This document shows, in pieces, positions 30,174 to 38,721 of a stretch of DNA of 57,754 nucleotides. Origin of the DNA: a virus; the IMG/VR virus record IMGVR_UViG_3300032897_000006, positions 1 to 57,754 of that record; one strand, written 5' to 3'. Every line of letters begins with the position of its first letter. Positions within the stretch are counted from its first letter, which is position 1. The notes beneath the pieces were generated by a model. The model was not told the DNA's origin. It saw nothing but the letters and a program-made list of their open reading frames with translations, and did no database searches. The translations under genes and the position numbers were made by a program.

Positions 30174-32536
30174 TGCCAAATTATCTTGTCACTTCCCCGG
30201 ACGGTAAAAAGTTCAAGATCACGGCGCCTGAAGGCGCCACGCAAGATCAGGTTTTGGCCTATGCCAAAGCTCATTGGGGATCTCTTGGCGGAAATCAACC
30301 TGCCGCGCCCTCGCCCGCCCCTGAACAAAAACCAGGACTTTTGACTTCAATCGGTGCCGGGGCTGGGGCTGGCTTCGGTGAAGCCGCTTTGGGCGCTCAG
30401 CAATTGCTCGGAAAGGCACTCAGCACGTCAATTCGCGCCCCTGTAGCCTCCGCTGGTAATTGGCTCCAGCAGAATGCAGCACAGGGCATTGCCCAATTGC
30501 AGCAGCAAGAAGCGCCATATCAGGCGGCTCATCCAATAGCCTCTGGAGCTGGAGGGATAGGAGGACAGGCGGTATCAGCTTTGGCGCCGGAATCTCTTTT
30601 GGGCGACATCACGCCGGCGGCAACCTGGCTTGGCAGAGCAGGCCAGGCGATGCGTACAGGCCTGGTCTCAGGTGCAGAACAGCCCGTAACCAGCCCGGAT
30701 TACTGGAAACAAAAGGCCAAGGAAACCGCCGAAAACGTGGCCGGAAGCGTGGCTGGCTCTCAATTCTTTGAAGGATTGGGCGGCATCGGCAAATTTATGG
30801 CGAAATATAATCCAGCCTCGGCCGAACATGAGGCGGTCAAGAAAATCGCCTCCACTATCGCTAAGGGCGAGAAAGCTGGATACACCTCAGCCAAAGACAT
30901 CATTGATCTCATGAACACATCCCACGCCGCCGGCGTTCCCTTGACGCTCATGGAGGCCGGGGACGCTAATATCCAGGGATTAGCTGGCCATGTTGCCCGC
31001 GCCCCTGGTGCGTCTCGGTCAATCATCAGGGGAAGTTTCAAGGATCGGTTGGAATCCGCGACAACACGCTTAGCGGCGTCTATCAAGAAAAATTTCGATG
31101 CTCCGGATACAAGGCGGGCCGTCCACCAGGCACTTACGGAAAGCCAAAGGGCGGCGGCGGCTCCAGCCTATGAACAGGCGTTCAAGCCTGGAAGCATCGC
31201 GCCTTTGAAAAAGCAATTCGAGAAATCCTTCAATGATGTGTCTCGCGCCAGAACAGAGGCCAAGCAGCAATTAAACCAAGCAAATCAGCAGATCACCTTG
31301 GCATCCGCCAAGGTTTCCCGCGCAGGGATGAACGTCTATTCAAATTCCGCAGCACTTAGGGAGCTTCGCGCAGCCCAGGCCAATGCTGAAGAGGCGCATT
31401 CAAAACTCAATGCCCTCGATCAGGAACATGCAAGCGTACTGACTCAATTGCGCGCTGCTCAGCAGGCCGAGGAAAATGGAGAACGCGGCGGCGTGTGGAG
31501 TCCTTATGTCTCTCGCATGCTGAAAAATCCTCGTTTGCAGGAAGGAATTCGGCGTGGGATGAGAATTCAGCGCGACGAGGCGGATGCACAAAATATGCCG
31601 TTCAATCCCACGGATTATGCGGTGAAATTTGATTCCAAGGGTGAACCAACTGTATTCAGGACGCCGAATATGAGGCTCCTGGATGCGGCAAAAAGGGGAT
31701 TGGATTCTCTTCTGGAAGATTATCGTAATCCGGTAACGGGACGCCTTGAACTCAATGAAGAGGGCAAGGCCATAGATCAGTTGAGACGGTCGTGGATTGA
31801 TGAGCTGGATAGAATTAATCCTGATTATAAGCCTGCCCGTGCCATTTATGCCGGTCCAGCCGCGAGCAAATCGGCTTTGCTTCAGGGACAAAAAATACTT
31901 AGTACACATCCTGAAGACGTTCAGCAAATTTTTGAGAATATGACTCCAGCACAGCAGGAGCATTATCGGATTGGTGCTGCCCAAGCATATATGGATCAAG
32001 TTTCAGATACCGGATTGAAATCCAGCGAGCTTCGGAAAATCTCTGAAGAGGATGAAATGTCTTCGGCAAGAAAACGTCTTCAGCCAATCTTCAAAACTCA
32101 GAAGAAATTAGATGATTTTCTCACGGCGGTCACAGGTGAACGCGCAATTTTGAACGCCAGGCAGTCTATTCTTGGAAATTCCGCAACGGCAGAACGCCTT
32201 GCGGAAGATGCGACACATCATGCCCAGCCATATCTTGAAGCGGCGCAGACAATCAGGCATGCCACAAACGCCAATATACCCGCTGCATTGGCCTCTTTTT
32301 CCAGATTCACGAAGCATTTTGATCTAATTAAAAAAGAAAAGGTTAGAGAGGAAATCGCCCGCATCCTATCTGATCCAAATGTAAAACTTTCGGATGTTCC
32401 TGGTGAAGTTCTGCCGACGCCGGAAGCGCCGCCACCTGGACGATTTACTTCCGCCGCAATGGCCGCGAGTCCTATTGGCCAAGCCCTTGGCTCTCAGGCT
32501 GGAAGTGGGATTGGTTCATCAATCTTCGGCCAGTAG
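30173..32536 (+). CDS. Large internal virion protein, 787 aa
   Basis: Begins YLVTSPDGKKFKITAPEGAT, then QDQVLAYAKAH, a short N-terminal domain I recall from many phage virion proteins. Residues 45-180 are Gly/Ala-rich and membrane-like; the rest is a long helical body with coiled coils. Probably the largest ejection protein. I use the ATG overlapping the previous stop; an upstream TTG is less likely. A terminator follows. Confidence 0.65.
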   Translation: MPNYLVTSPDGKKFKITAPEGATQDQVLAYAKAHWGSLGGNQPAAPSPAPEQKPGLLTSIGAGAGAGFGEAALGAQQLLGKALSTSIRAPVASAGNWLQQNAAQGIAQLQQQEAPYQAAHPIASGAGGIGGQAVSALAPESLLGDITPAATWLGRAGQAMRTGLVSGAEQPVTSPDYWKQKAKETAENVAGSVAGSQFFEGLGGIGKFMAKYNPASAEHEAVKKIASTIAKGEKAGYTSAKDIIDLMNTSHAAGVPLTLMEAGDANIQGLAGHVARAPGASRSIIRGSFKDRLESATTRLAASIKKNFDAPDTRRAVHQALTESQRAAAAPAYEQAFKPGSIAPLKKQFEKSFNDVSRARTEAKQQLNQANQQITLASAKVSRAGMNVYSNSAALRELRAAQANAEEAHSKLNALDQEHASVLTQLRAAQQAEENGERGGVWSPYVSRMLKNPRLQEGIRRGMRIQRDEADAQNMPFNPTDYAVKFDSKGEPTVFRTPNMRLLDAAKRGLDSLLEDYRNPVTGRLELNEEGKAIDQLRRSWIDELDRINPDYKPARAIYAGPAASKSALLQGQKILSTHPEDVQQIFENMTPAQQEHYRIGAAQAYMDQVSDTGLKSSELRKISEEDEMSSARKRLQPIFKTQKKLDDFLTAVTGERAILNARQSILGNSATAERLAEDATHHAQPYLEAAQTIRHATNANIPAALASFSRFTKHFDLIKKEKVREEIARILSDPNVKLSDVPGEVLPTPEAPPPGRFTSAAMAASPIGQALGSQAGSGIGSSIFGQ

Positions 32537-32541
32537 CCGTT

Positions 32542-32569
32542 AAAATGCAGCACATTTGCTGCATTTTTT
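32542..32569 (+). terminator. Rho-independent terminator after the ejection genes
   Basis: AAATGCAGC and GCTGCATTT form the stem with a six-base loop, followed by TTTTTT. It ends the tail and internal-protein transcript. Confidence 0.85.
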
Positions 32570-32612
32570 GAGAGTTTCATCCGTGATGCCGTAACATTGC
32601 TAAAAGCGTGTC

Positions 32613-33062
32613 ATGGCCAAGGTTTCCAAATCAGACAAGCTCATGTCTGGCGTTGAACGGCTGCTTTCCAATTTGGTAGTTGCGGCGTCGGTCGGTGATG
32701 TTCGCAATCCAGATGGAACCGTTGCCATCGAGGGACCGAGCTTTGCTGAAAAATTGAAATTGGCCAGCACGGCAACCAGCTTCTTAGCGTGCAAAGCGAA
32801 GATCACCCCGGATGAACCTGACGGTCCATCCGCATTTCAGGAGGTGCTAGATGAACTCCGTGGAGAGAATCGCGGTAACGCCAATCCATCCCAAAAACTC
32901 CGTGGCCGAAAGCGTCGTGAGATTGCAGAGCCAGAGCCAGAGCCAGAACAGCCCGCAATCCCCCTTAGAGACCCCCTCGCCCCACCCGGCACCGATCCCT
33001 ACACCATCAATGGACACGTCTATGCTAACAGCAATGATATGCCGGGTGGAGGAGCGGCTTAA
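32613..33062 (+). CDS. Hypothetical protein, 149 aa
   Basis: Residues 1-90 form a helical domain; residues 95-149 are basic, then Pro/Glu-rich (EPEPEPEQPAIPL). The last 212 bases are shared in another frame with the membrane protein starting at 32851, whose ribosome site GGAGG lies inside this gene. The low-complexity tail may exist because the other frame constrains the DNA. Function unknown. Confidence 0.55.
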   Translation: MAKVSKSDKLMSGVERLLSNLVVAASVGDVRNPDGTVAIEGPSFAEKLKLASTATSFLACKAKITPDEPDGPSAFQEVLDELRGENRGNANPSQKLRGRKRREIAEPEPEPEQPAIPLRDPLAPPGTDPYTINGHVYANSNDMPGGGAA

Positions 33063-33342
33063 TAGCGCCATCGAGGCGCAGCAGAAGGCCGCTCAGGCGT
33101 CCGTGACGGCTTCAGTGACCGGTGCAGCGCTTGGCGTCTTCCAGGCTATCTCCGTCCTTCTGGCGGTTCGCCTGTTGCTCTTGTTGACCCTAGCTGGCGG
33201 GTTCTTCCTGGCGGTTTCCGCCATGCAGCATCAAACCTCAATCTCGGTTTGGGTGCTGGTTGCTTATTCTCTCCTGGTCATCTTCCCCATCGCGGTCATC
33301 GAATATGGCCGGAAAATCCATGTAGGAGGTCAAAATGGCTGA
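32851..33342 (+). CDS. Two-helix membrane protein, holin-like, 163 aa
   Basis: Starts at ATG five bases after AGGAGG inside the previous gene. Residues 1-60 are Ser/Pro-rich, residues 62-90 form a helix, and two membrane helices follow near residues 95-120 (AISVLLAVRLLLLLTLAGGF) and 130-150 (VLVAYSLLVIFPIAVI). This is a holin- or spanin-like layout, but the clear lysin lies 7 kb away, so the assignment is open. Its stop overlaps the next ATG. Confidence 0.6.
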   Translation: MNSVERIAVTPIHPKNSVAESVVRLQSQSQSQNSPQSPLETPSPHPAPIPTPSMDTSMLTAMICRVEERLNSAIEAQQKAAQASVTASVTGAALGVFQAISVLLAVRLLLLLTLAGGFFLAVSAMQHQTSISVWVLVAYSLLVIFPIAVIEYGRKIHVGGQNG

Positions 33343-33448
33343 GCGTGGCATGGGATATATGGGCCTGAAAAACACCGGATACTCATCACCTATTCGTACC
33401 AATGGGCGCGGAAAGCCAAACCGTGGCCGTGGATACGGGGGAAGATAG
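33335..33448 (+). CDS. Basic Gly-rich peptide, 37 aa
   Basis: Starts after TAGGAGGTCAAA, a strong ribosome site, inside the previous stop (ATGGCTGA). The second half is Gly/Arg-rich (GRGKPNRGRGYGGR). The first of a run of small, strongly basic proteins up to 33973. An RGG-type tail suggests nucleic-acid binding; virion or regulatory role unknown. Confidence 0.6.
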   Translation: MAERGMGYMGLKNTGYSSPIRTNGRGKPNRGRGYGGR

Positions 33449-33457
33449 GAGGGGGAA

Positions 33458-33577
33458 ATGAATTTTTTTTCGCGTTCAAATATTGAAAGGCTACTCCACT
33501 CCCCACGTCCAAAAAACCAATCAATTCTTTCTTATGTGAGAAATCTTCGGAACAGCAAACGAGGATCAAAGAGGTAG
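33458..33577 (+). CDS. Basic peptide, 39 aa
   Basis: ATG follows TAGGAGGGGGAA. It ends in RNLRNSKRGSKR, with few acidic residues. A+T-rich coding, unlike its neighbours. Placement between two other small basic genes with good ribosome sites supports it. Function unknown; probably binds nucleic acid. Confidence 0.55.
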   Translation: MNFFSRSNIERLLHSPRPKNQSILSYVRNLRNSKRGSKR

Positions 33578-33586
33578 GATCGTAAA

Positions 33587-33742
33587 ATGCCGCTTGAACC
33601 TGGATCAGGACGGGATGTGATCAGCCGCAACATAGGCGAAATGGTGCGCTCTGGACACCCAAGGCGGCAAGCCATCGCAGCGGCACTCTCAAATGCCCGG
33701 AAATCAAAGCGCGGTCACAAGCGCGGCGGCAAGAGGAAATAG
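33587..33742 (+). CDS. Basic phage protein, 51 aa
   Basis: [20 protein letters not shown], then [11 protein letters not shown], is a pattern I recall from small basic proteins common near phage head genes. The end [11 protein letters not shown] resembles the HRGKRK ends of the 12-residue peptides at 18338 and 18441. The ribosome site is weak (GAGGTAGGAT). Possibly a DNA-binding virion peptide. Confidence 0.6.
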   Translation: MPLEPGSGRDVISRNIGEMVRSGHPRRQAIAAALSNARKSKRGHKRGGKRK

Positions 33743-33751
33743 GAGGAACCA

Positions 33752-33973
33752 ATGGCCAAGAAATCCAAGGGACCGCTGAGCGATATTTCCAAGCGCATCG
33801 ACAAAGGCGCGTTCTCCGCCAAGGCGAGCAAGGCCGGCATGAGTACGGCGGAATATGCCCGCCATGTCGCCAACTCGCCCACGGCATCCACCAAAACCAA
33901 GCGCCAAGCCGCCCTTGCCCGAACATTCGCCAAGTACCGCCCGCGTACCAAGGGGCGGAAGACAAGCCGGTGA
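33752..33973 (+). CDS. Basic helical protein, 73 aa
   Basis: ATG after GGAGGAACCA. Residues 28-60 (KAGMSTAEYARHVANSPTAS and onward) look like a small helical domain seen in phage proteins; both ends are very basic (KYRPRTKGRKTSR). It ends in a TGATG overlap with a Trp/Pro-rich frame. Likely nucleic-acid-binding. Last of the basic cluster. Confidence 0.65.
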   Translation: MAKKSKGPLSDISKRIDKGAFSAKASKAGMSTAEYARHVANSPTASTKTKRQAALARTFAKYRPRTKGRKTSR

Positions 33974-34062
33974 TGTGGAAAGGACCGCCCTGGCGATGGA
34001 TACCAATCCCAATCTGGTTTCCAATCAAGCAACGCCCGCCTCGACCGCCGGTGAGGTTGTGA
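33973..34062 (+). CDS. Possible Trp/Pro/Arg-rich peptide, 29 aa
   Basis: Starts in TGATG overlap with the previous stop; GGAAG lies about nine bases upstream. It has three Trp, nine Pro and a basic end (KQRPPRPPVRL), similar in composition to cationic antimicrobial peptides. A competing 23-codon frame starts at an ATG near 33995 and ends in ATGA overlap with the next gene. Only one may be real. Confidence 0.3.
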   Translation: MWKGPPWRWIPIPIWFPIKQRPPRPPVRL

Positions 34063-34063
34063 G

Positions 34064-34999
34064 ATGAGCGCGCCGCAGCCAACGCCTTATGTCCAAGGCC
34101 AAGGCACGGTTACGGCTGACCAGCTAAATACGTTTATCCAAACCGCTACCAATATTGCCCAGCTCCGTACCTTTGTCGGCATTGTCGGCATGGTGGCCGC
34201 GACTCAGGGAACCACCACGGCTGGAGATGGTGGTGCCAGGGTTTATTATTGGAATCAAACTTCTCTTGGCCCTGATAATGGATCAACCGTCATTGTGCCG
34301 CAGCTAGGCGTTCCAGGTGCCTGGATTAATCTTGGCCTAGCCACTTCCATTTATGAACCTCTCTATGGGACAGGAACATTTAGCGGAAATGCCATAACAG
34401 CGACTTTTTCTCCCGCTATTATTTCCATTTCACCAGGAGATGTATTCTGGATCAGCATGACCGGGACGAATACTGGCGCGGTAACGCTTAGTGTTGGCCT
34501 AACATTTTTGCCTCTCCTATCACCCTCCGGTGCGGCTCTCCAGGGCGGTGAAATCACCACCGGACTCATTGGCGTTACGGTAAATACCTCGTCAACCGCT
34601 TTTATCCTCTTTATGCCCAATGGTACTTTTCAAGTAGCAGCGGCAACTAAATCGGGGCAGGCTCTAAATCTCGGTCAGTTTCCAAGCCTTATCGCCACAA
34701 ATGGATATAAAAAATATCCCGATTTAAACAGCGCAAGCGGATATTTTATTGAACAATGGGGATCATCGGCAACAATATCTGGATCGGTTACGGTTACATT
34801 TCCAATTGCATTTCCCAATGCCTGCTTAAATATCCAGGCTACAACCATTAACACTGGTAGTGGAGGATCATTCGGAACTCTTCAAAACGGTACTATTTCC
34901 ACAACACAGGCATCTTTTTATTCAGCAGCCTTTGGGACTTCTCCAGGCGGTCCAGCCAATTCAAATTACGCATTTTTCTGGCGGGCGATAGGGTATTGA
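34064..34999 (+). CDS. Tail fibre protein, 311 aa
   Basis: The N-terminal 95 residues (QGQGTVTADQLNTFIQTATN, then LRTFVGI) are a fibre anchor also found in the next gene. Residues 100-200 are beta-rich. The C-terminus SGYFIEQWGSSATISGSVTV, then FPIAFPNACLNIQA, matches the gp53-like C-terminal domain of tail fibres, a receptor-binding part. The start follows the basic cluster by one base. Confidence 0.8.
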   Translation: MSAPQPTPYVQGQGTVTADQLNTFIQTATNIAQLRTFVGIVGMVAATQGTTTAGDGGARVYYWNQTSLGPDNGSTVIVPQLGVPGAWINLGLATSIYEPLYGTGTFSGNAITATFSPAIISISPGDVFWISMTGTNTGAVTLSVGLTFLPLLSPSGAALQGGEITTGLIGVTVNTSSTAFILFMPNGTFQVAAATKSGQALNLGQFPSLIATNGYKKYPDLNSASGYFIEQWGSSATISGSVTVTFPIAFPNACLNIQATTINTGSGGSFGTLQNGTISTTQASFYSAAFGTSPGGPANSNYAFFWRAIGY

Positions 35000-35000
35000 T

Positions 35001-35684
35001 ATGAGCGCACCAGCATTAGCCGCTCAAATTCAAGGACAGGGAACAGTATCGGCGGATAATCTGAATACGTTTGTCCAGACCGCACAGAATAGTTCTCAGC
35101 TTCGCACCTTCACAGGACTTCCCGCTATGGTGGTGATGCTCCAGGGCATCACGTTTGCAAATGACGGAGATGGTGGACTTTTCTTCTGGAATCCCACCGG
35201 TACACAGCCAGATGATAATTTCAATTACATCGTACCAAATGATGCCAGCACCGGAGAATGGGAAAGGCTTGAAGTTGTATCCACGGTAGGCGGGACAGAA
35301 TTCACAAGCATAGACGTTACCGGATTATCAAATCTGGAAGGTGATGTCCAAATAGGCGGGGTTCTATCTCAATCTCTTGTCACGGGTCTCGTCGGCGCCG
35401 GGACAAGCCAAGGGACAGCAACGCCTCTCACGGCAAATATCAATATCGCCACATCGGTTCCCTCTGGAACGGGATTTATTCTGCCAACTCTTACGCCGGA
35501 TGGAAATTCAATACATGCGGGAACGCAGATAACATTGGTTAATCGAGGATCGAATATCGCCAGCCTGTATCCTCCATCTGGAGCGCAGATTGAGGGACTA
35601 GGGGCAAATAATCCGTCAGGCGTAATGCCGGGAGGTTCCATTATCGCAACTTTTGCTGGATCAGCCCAATGGTGGATTTTATGA
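35001..35684 (+). CDS. Tail fibre-related protein, 227 aa
   Basis: Shares its N-terminal anchor with the previous gene (IQGQGTVSADNLNTFVQTAQ, LRTFTGLP), showing tandem duplication of the anchor with replacement of the distal part. The C-terminal half is a beta-rich domain with GAQIEGLGANNPSGVMPGGS near the end. It may be an alternative or second fibre. Its stop overlaps the next ATG. Confidence 0.7.
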   Translation: MSAPALAAQIQGQGTVSADNLNTFVQTAQNSSQLRTFTGLPAMVVMLQGITFANDGDGGLFFWNPTGTQPDDNFNYIVPNDASTGEWERLEVVSTVGGTEFTSIDVTGLSNLEGDVQIGGVLSQSLVTGLVGAGTSQGTATPLTANINIATSVPSGTGFILPTLTPDGNSIHAGTQITLVNRGSNIASLYPPSGAQIEGLGANNPSGVMPGGSIIATFAGSAQWWIL

Positions 35685-36709
35685 CAAAATATGCTCTGGC
35701 CATAATTTGGTTTTTGTCTATCTCGGCCGCTTTCGCAACGCCGCCGATTTATGGTCCGTTGGAAACGCAGAATAATTTTTCCGAGATTACCAGCAACGGA
35801 ACTCAGGCAACAGCGGAGACAAATCTATTCGGTCATACGATTACGCTGGGAGGAAATTTTTCGACATCCGGTGCAAATTCCCTGACATTCACCACCACTG
35901 GAACCACCAATGTCACCTTGCCCACATCGGGAACGCTCCTGACAACAGCGGGAGCTTCATCGACATATGCCCCTATAGACAGCCCAACTTTCACGGGTAC
36001 TGTCACAATACCCACAATTACGCTTTCTGGCGGTACGATTGATGGAACAGCAATTGGAAATACCACGCCTTCCACGGGAACTTTCACATCAGTCAATGCT
36101 CAAGGTGCCGGCACATTCGGCACAACTGCGAACAGTGGCGGGGCAACCTTTCTCATAAATGAAAATTTATCTTCTACAAACGGTACGATTTCTGAAATCG
36201 TAGCAAAAACTGGAACCGGACATTCAGCTTCAATAGTGGATGATCAGGGGGCTTCATCTTCTGTAGCTATTTTTCAAAACGGTGGGATGGATACTGGAGG
36301 TTTAGATATAATTGCCAATGCTGGCGTTATTGATATTGCCAGTAATACGGTATTCTCCGGGACTAGCTTTTCGGTGTTAGGAGATGCTCTATTTTTCTCT
36401 ACCGCACCTACCATTGCATCTGGATTTGGTACATCGCCATCAATTTCCGCCAGTAATGGGACAGCCGCTTTTTCAATCCATATTGGAACAGGTGGAACTT
36501 CATCGACAGGAACTCTAAATATGCCAACAGCCACAGATGGATGGGTATGTGATGCGGCAGATATTACGACCCAAAGCGCCAGCGTTTTCTATACCAAAGA
36601 AACAGGAGATTCCGCGTCAACTGTTGTCCTGACTCAATATAATGACACGGCTACGGCTACGGCATGGGTGGCTGGTGATACGGTCCTGGTAAAATGCTCT
36701 GCATATTAA
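35681..36709 (+). CDS. Fibre-like repeat protein with signal peptide, 342 aa
   Basis: The ATG overlaps the previous stop (ATGA). Residues 1-19 (MTKYALAIIWFLSISAAFA) look like a Sec signal peptide with cleavage after AFA. The mature part is a Ser/Thr/Gly-rich beta repeat (LPTSGTLLTTAGASS, IDSPTFTGTVTIPTITLSG, TPSTGTFTSVNAQG) typical of phage fibre shafts. A signal peptide on a fibre-type protein is unusual. A GTG four codons upstream is a less likely start. Confidence 0.6.
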   Translation: MTKYALAIIWFLSISAAFATPPIYGPLETQNNFSEITSNGTQATAETNLFGHTITLGGNFSTSGANSLTFTTTGTTNVTLPTSGTLLTTAGASSTYAPIDSPTFTGTVTIPTITLSGGTIDGTAIGNTTPSTGTFTSVNAQGAGTFGTTANSGGATFLINENLSSTNGTISEIVAKTGTGHSASIVDDQGASSSVAIFQNGGMDTGGLDIIANAGVIDIASNTVFSGTSFSVLGDALFFSTAPTIASGFGTSPSISASNGTAAFSIHIGTGGTSSTGTLNMPTATDGWVCDAADITTQSASVFYTKETGDSASTVVLTQYNDTATATAWVAGDTVLVKCSAY

Positions 36710-36728
36710 AAATTAAGGAAACGTCAAA

Positions 36729-37382
36729 ATGTATCTGATCGGCGCAAGAGGACAGCAAGTAGCAGATCGGAGGTATCGTTTTTTTGGAACGATAGCCAGC
36801 GCTACCGCGTCTCAATTGGTCTCACCCATACCCAGCAGCCGCGCATATTTGTTTTTCCAAAATCTATCAAATACCGCGACTATGTATGTCGGAATTGGAA
36901 GCGCCCTGGCGACAGCCACGATTTCTGGAGGATCGGTTACGGGATGCACGATCAATAACGGCGGCTTTGGCTTCACTGCACCCCCAATTATTGAATTCCT
37001 CGGCGGCGCTCCATTCTGTCCTCTGGTTGGACTTTGGCCAAGCGGAGCTGGAATGCCAGGATATGCCGCGCCGAATAATTTTCCAAATAATGCTCGCGGA
37101 AGGCCAGCTCTGGCCCATACCGTTCTGACAGCCGGTGTGATTACATCCATCGTCATAGATGATCCCGGAGCTGGATACGCATTCGCGCCTTATGTTGACA
37201 TACGGAATGCGGATAGCGATCGGTATGGATGCTTCGACCCATTTTATGGCGGAACGGCACAGGGATTCTTGATTGCAGCCGGTCAATCCTATTTTGAGAA
37301 TGGTACGCAGCAAAGCGTGGAGCAAATATCGGTTTTTTCAACCACGGTCGGCGCTCAATATAAATTCGCATGGGCAGCATGA
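36729..37382 (+). CDS. Beta-repeat virion protein, 217 aa
   Basis: Residues 65-85 and 135-155 hold two degenerate copies of the repeat seen at 20970, 23022 and 26265 (GGFGFTAPPIIEFLGG and DPGAGYAFAPYVDI). The C-terminus QISVFSTTVGAQYKFAWAA is a beta strand run. The ATG follows TAAGGAAACGTCAAA. Possibly a fibre-tip or connector; function inferred from company only. Confidence 0.55.
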   Translation: MYLIGARGQQVADRRYRFFGTIASATASQLVSPIPSSRAYLFFQNLSNTATMYVGIGSALATATISGGSVTGCTINNGGFGFTAPPIIEFLGGAPFCPLVGLWPSGAGMPGYAAPNNFPNNARGRPALAHTVLTAGVITSIVIDDPGAGYAFAPYVDIRNADSDRYGCFDPFYGGTAQGFLIAAGQSYFENGTQQSVEQISVFSTTVGAQYKFAWAA

Positions 37383-37396
37383 GGAAACTATGTGAC

Positions 37397-38443
37397 ATGA
37401 AAAATCTTCTGTATTGTTCAATAATTTTTCTGTCTTATGTGACAGCGGCATATGCACAGATGGGGCCAGGCACCACATGCCCATCAACCGCACCCTGCTA
37501 TGTCATCATGTCTGGAGGCGGCGGAGATGTAACGGTAGATCAGGGAGTACAAGCGGCAAGTGCTGCTGGTAGTACCTGGTTCACGCAACAATATCTAGGT
37601 GGATCGGCGGTAAGCCTCACAAATCCAGTGCCGGTAACGCCAGGAACCGGATCGACATTCCCGGTCAGCGGCACGGTTGCGGCGACACAAAGCGGAACCT
37701 GGAATATCAACAGCGTGACAACGCTTCCAAGCATAACTGTTTCCAGCAGCGTATTGCCAACTGGCGCTTCGACGGCCACCAATCAAACCTCGGTCCAATC
37801 CGCCCCTGGAACGCCACAGACAACCGCCCTGACCGTCCAGGGAAACGCAAGCGGGGTAGCACTACCCGTAAGCGCCTCTGCCCTTCCCCTGCCCTCTGGA
37901 GCCTCTACAGCGACAAACCAAACGAATGTCCAATCAGCTCCCGGCACACCGCAAACCACGGCATTAACCGTACAGGGGAATGCCAGCGGTGTTGCCTTGC
38001 CGGTCAGCGCCTCGTCTCTCCCGCTTCCTACCGGAGCATCGACAGCCACGAATCAAACCGTTGTTCAATCCGCCCCTGGAACGCCACAGACGACTGCTTT
38101 GACGGTCCAGGGAAATGATAGTGGCATTGCCCTGCCGGTAAATATCGTCACATCATCGCCAAATAGGTCAATGTCTTACGCCTCGCCCCTTGCAAATGTT
38201 TCCGTTCCTACATCGTCAACGCAAATTTTGGCGGCGGGAACGTACACAAAATATTTGACGCTATGCACGGCAACAAGCGGCGGTGGAAATGTATGGCTCA
38301 ATCTGAATGGCGGAGCGGCCGTTTCTGGGCGCGGGATGTATATTCCCAAGAATGGTTGCCTTACCAACATCTATCCTCCAACCGCTGCGATATTTGGGAT
38401 TAGCGATGCAATGACATCAACCGTGAGCATTCAGGGAGGATAA
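37397..38443 (+). CDS. Exported protein with 44-residue tandem repeats, 348 aa
   Basis: Signal peptide at residues 1-20 (KNLLYCSIIFLSYVTAAYA). From about residue 122, three tandem repeats of some 44 residues carry GASTATNQTxVQSAPGTPQT and TALTVQGNASGVALPVSAS. The repeats differ at DNA level by many synonymous changes, so they are old or under selection. The C-terminal 85 residues are a beta domain. Downstream of fibres; may be an adhesin or exported decoy. Confidence 0.6.
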   Translation: MKNLLYCSIIFLSYVTAAYAQMGPGTTCPSTAPCYVIMSGGGGDVTVDQGVQAASAAGSTWFTQQYLGGSAVSLTNPVPVTPGTGSTFPVSGTVAATQSGTWNINSVTTLPSITVSSSVLPTGASTATNQTSVQSAPGTPQTTALTVQGNASGVALPVSASALPLPSGASTATNQTNVQSAPGTPQTTALTVQGNASGVALPVSASSLPLPTGASTATNQTVVQSAPGTPQTTALTVQGNDSGIALPVNIVTSSPNRSMSYASPLANVSVPTSSTQILAAGTYTKYLTLCTATSGGGNVWLNLNGGAAVSGRGMYIPKNGCLTNIYPPTAAIFGISDAMTSTVSIQGG

Positions 38444-38445
38444 AG

Positions 38446-38694
38446 ATTCCGTCATTTCCAGCAGGCGCAGGAAGTAGCCAATGGGCAGCGCAGTTCTGGC
38501 AATTCCAGAATCCGGCCATCATCTGGTTTGTCTATGACTATTATTATCAGCAATTGCTTGTCCAGCCATCATGGACAAACCAAGTGCTTTACTACAATGT
38601 TCCGCAAATGGTGGCGCAGAATTTCTTGCTCTCGCAAAATCCGGGGCAATTCTACGCCCAGCAAATCCAGCCTGTTTACAGAAACTCGTCGTGA
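38446..38694 (+). CDS. Probable 82-aa protein with ATT start codon
   Basis: No ATG, GTG or TTG opens this frame, yet it encodes a plausible protein rich in Gln, Tyr and Trp (AAQFWQFQNPAIIWFVYDYY, FLLSQNPGQFYAQQIQPVY) that fills the gap between two genes. GGGAGG lies six bases before ATT, and the stop is TGA. AUU is a known rare start codon (infC). A -1 shift from the preceding gene at its stop codon is the alternative. Probably a virion component. Confidence 0.5.
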   Translation: MPSFPAGAGSSQWAAQFWQFQNPAIIWFVYDYYYQQLLVQPSWTNQVLYYNVPQMVAQNFLLSQNPGQFYAQQIQPVYRNSS

Positions 38695-38721
38695 ATACCT
38701 TGTCCGAGAAGGAATTTATAC

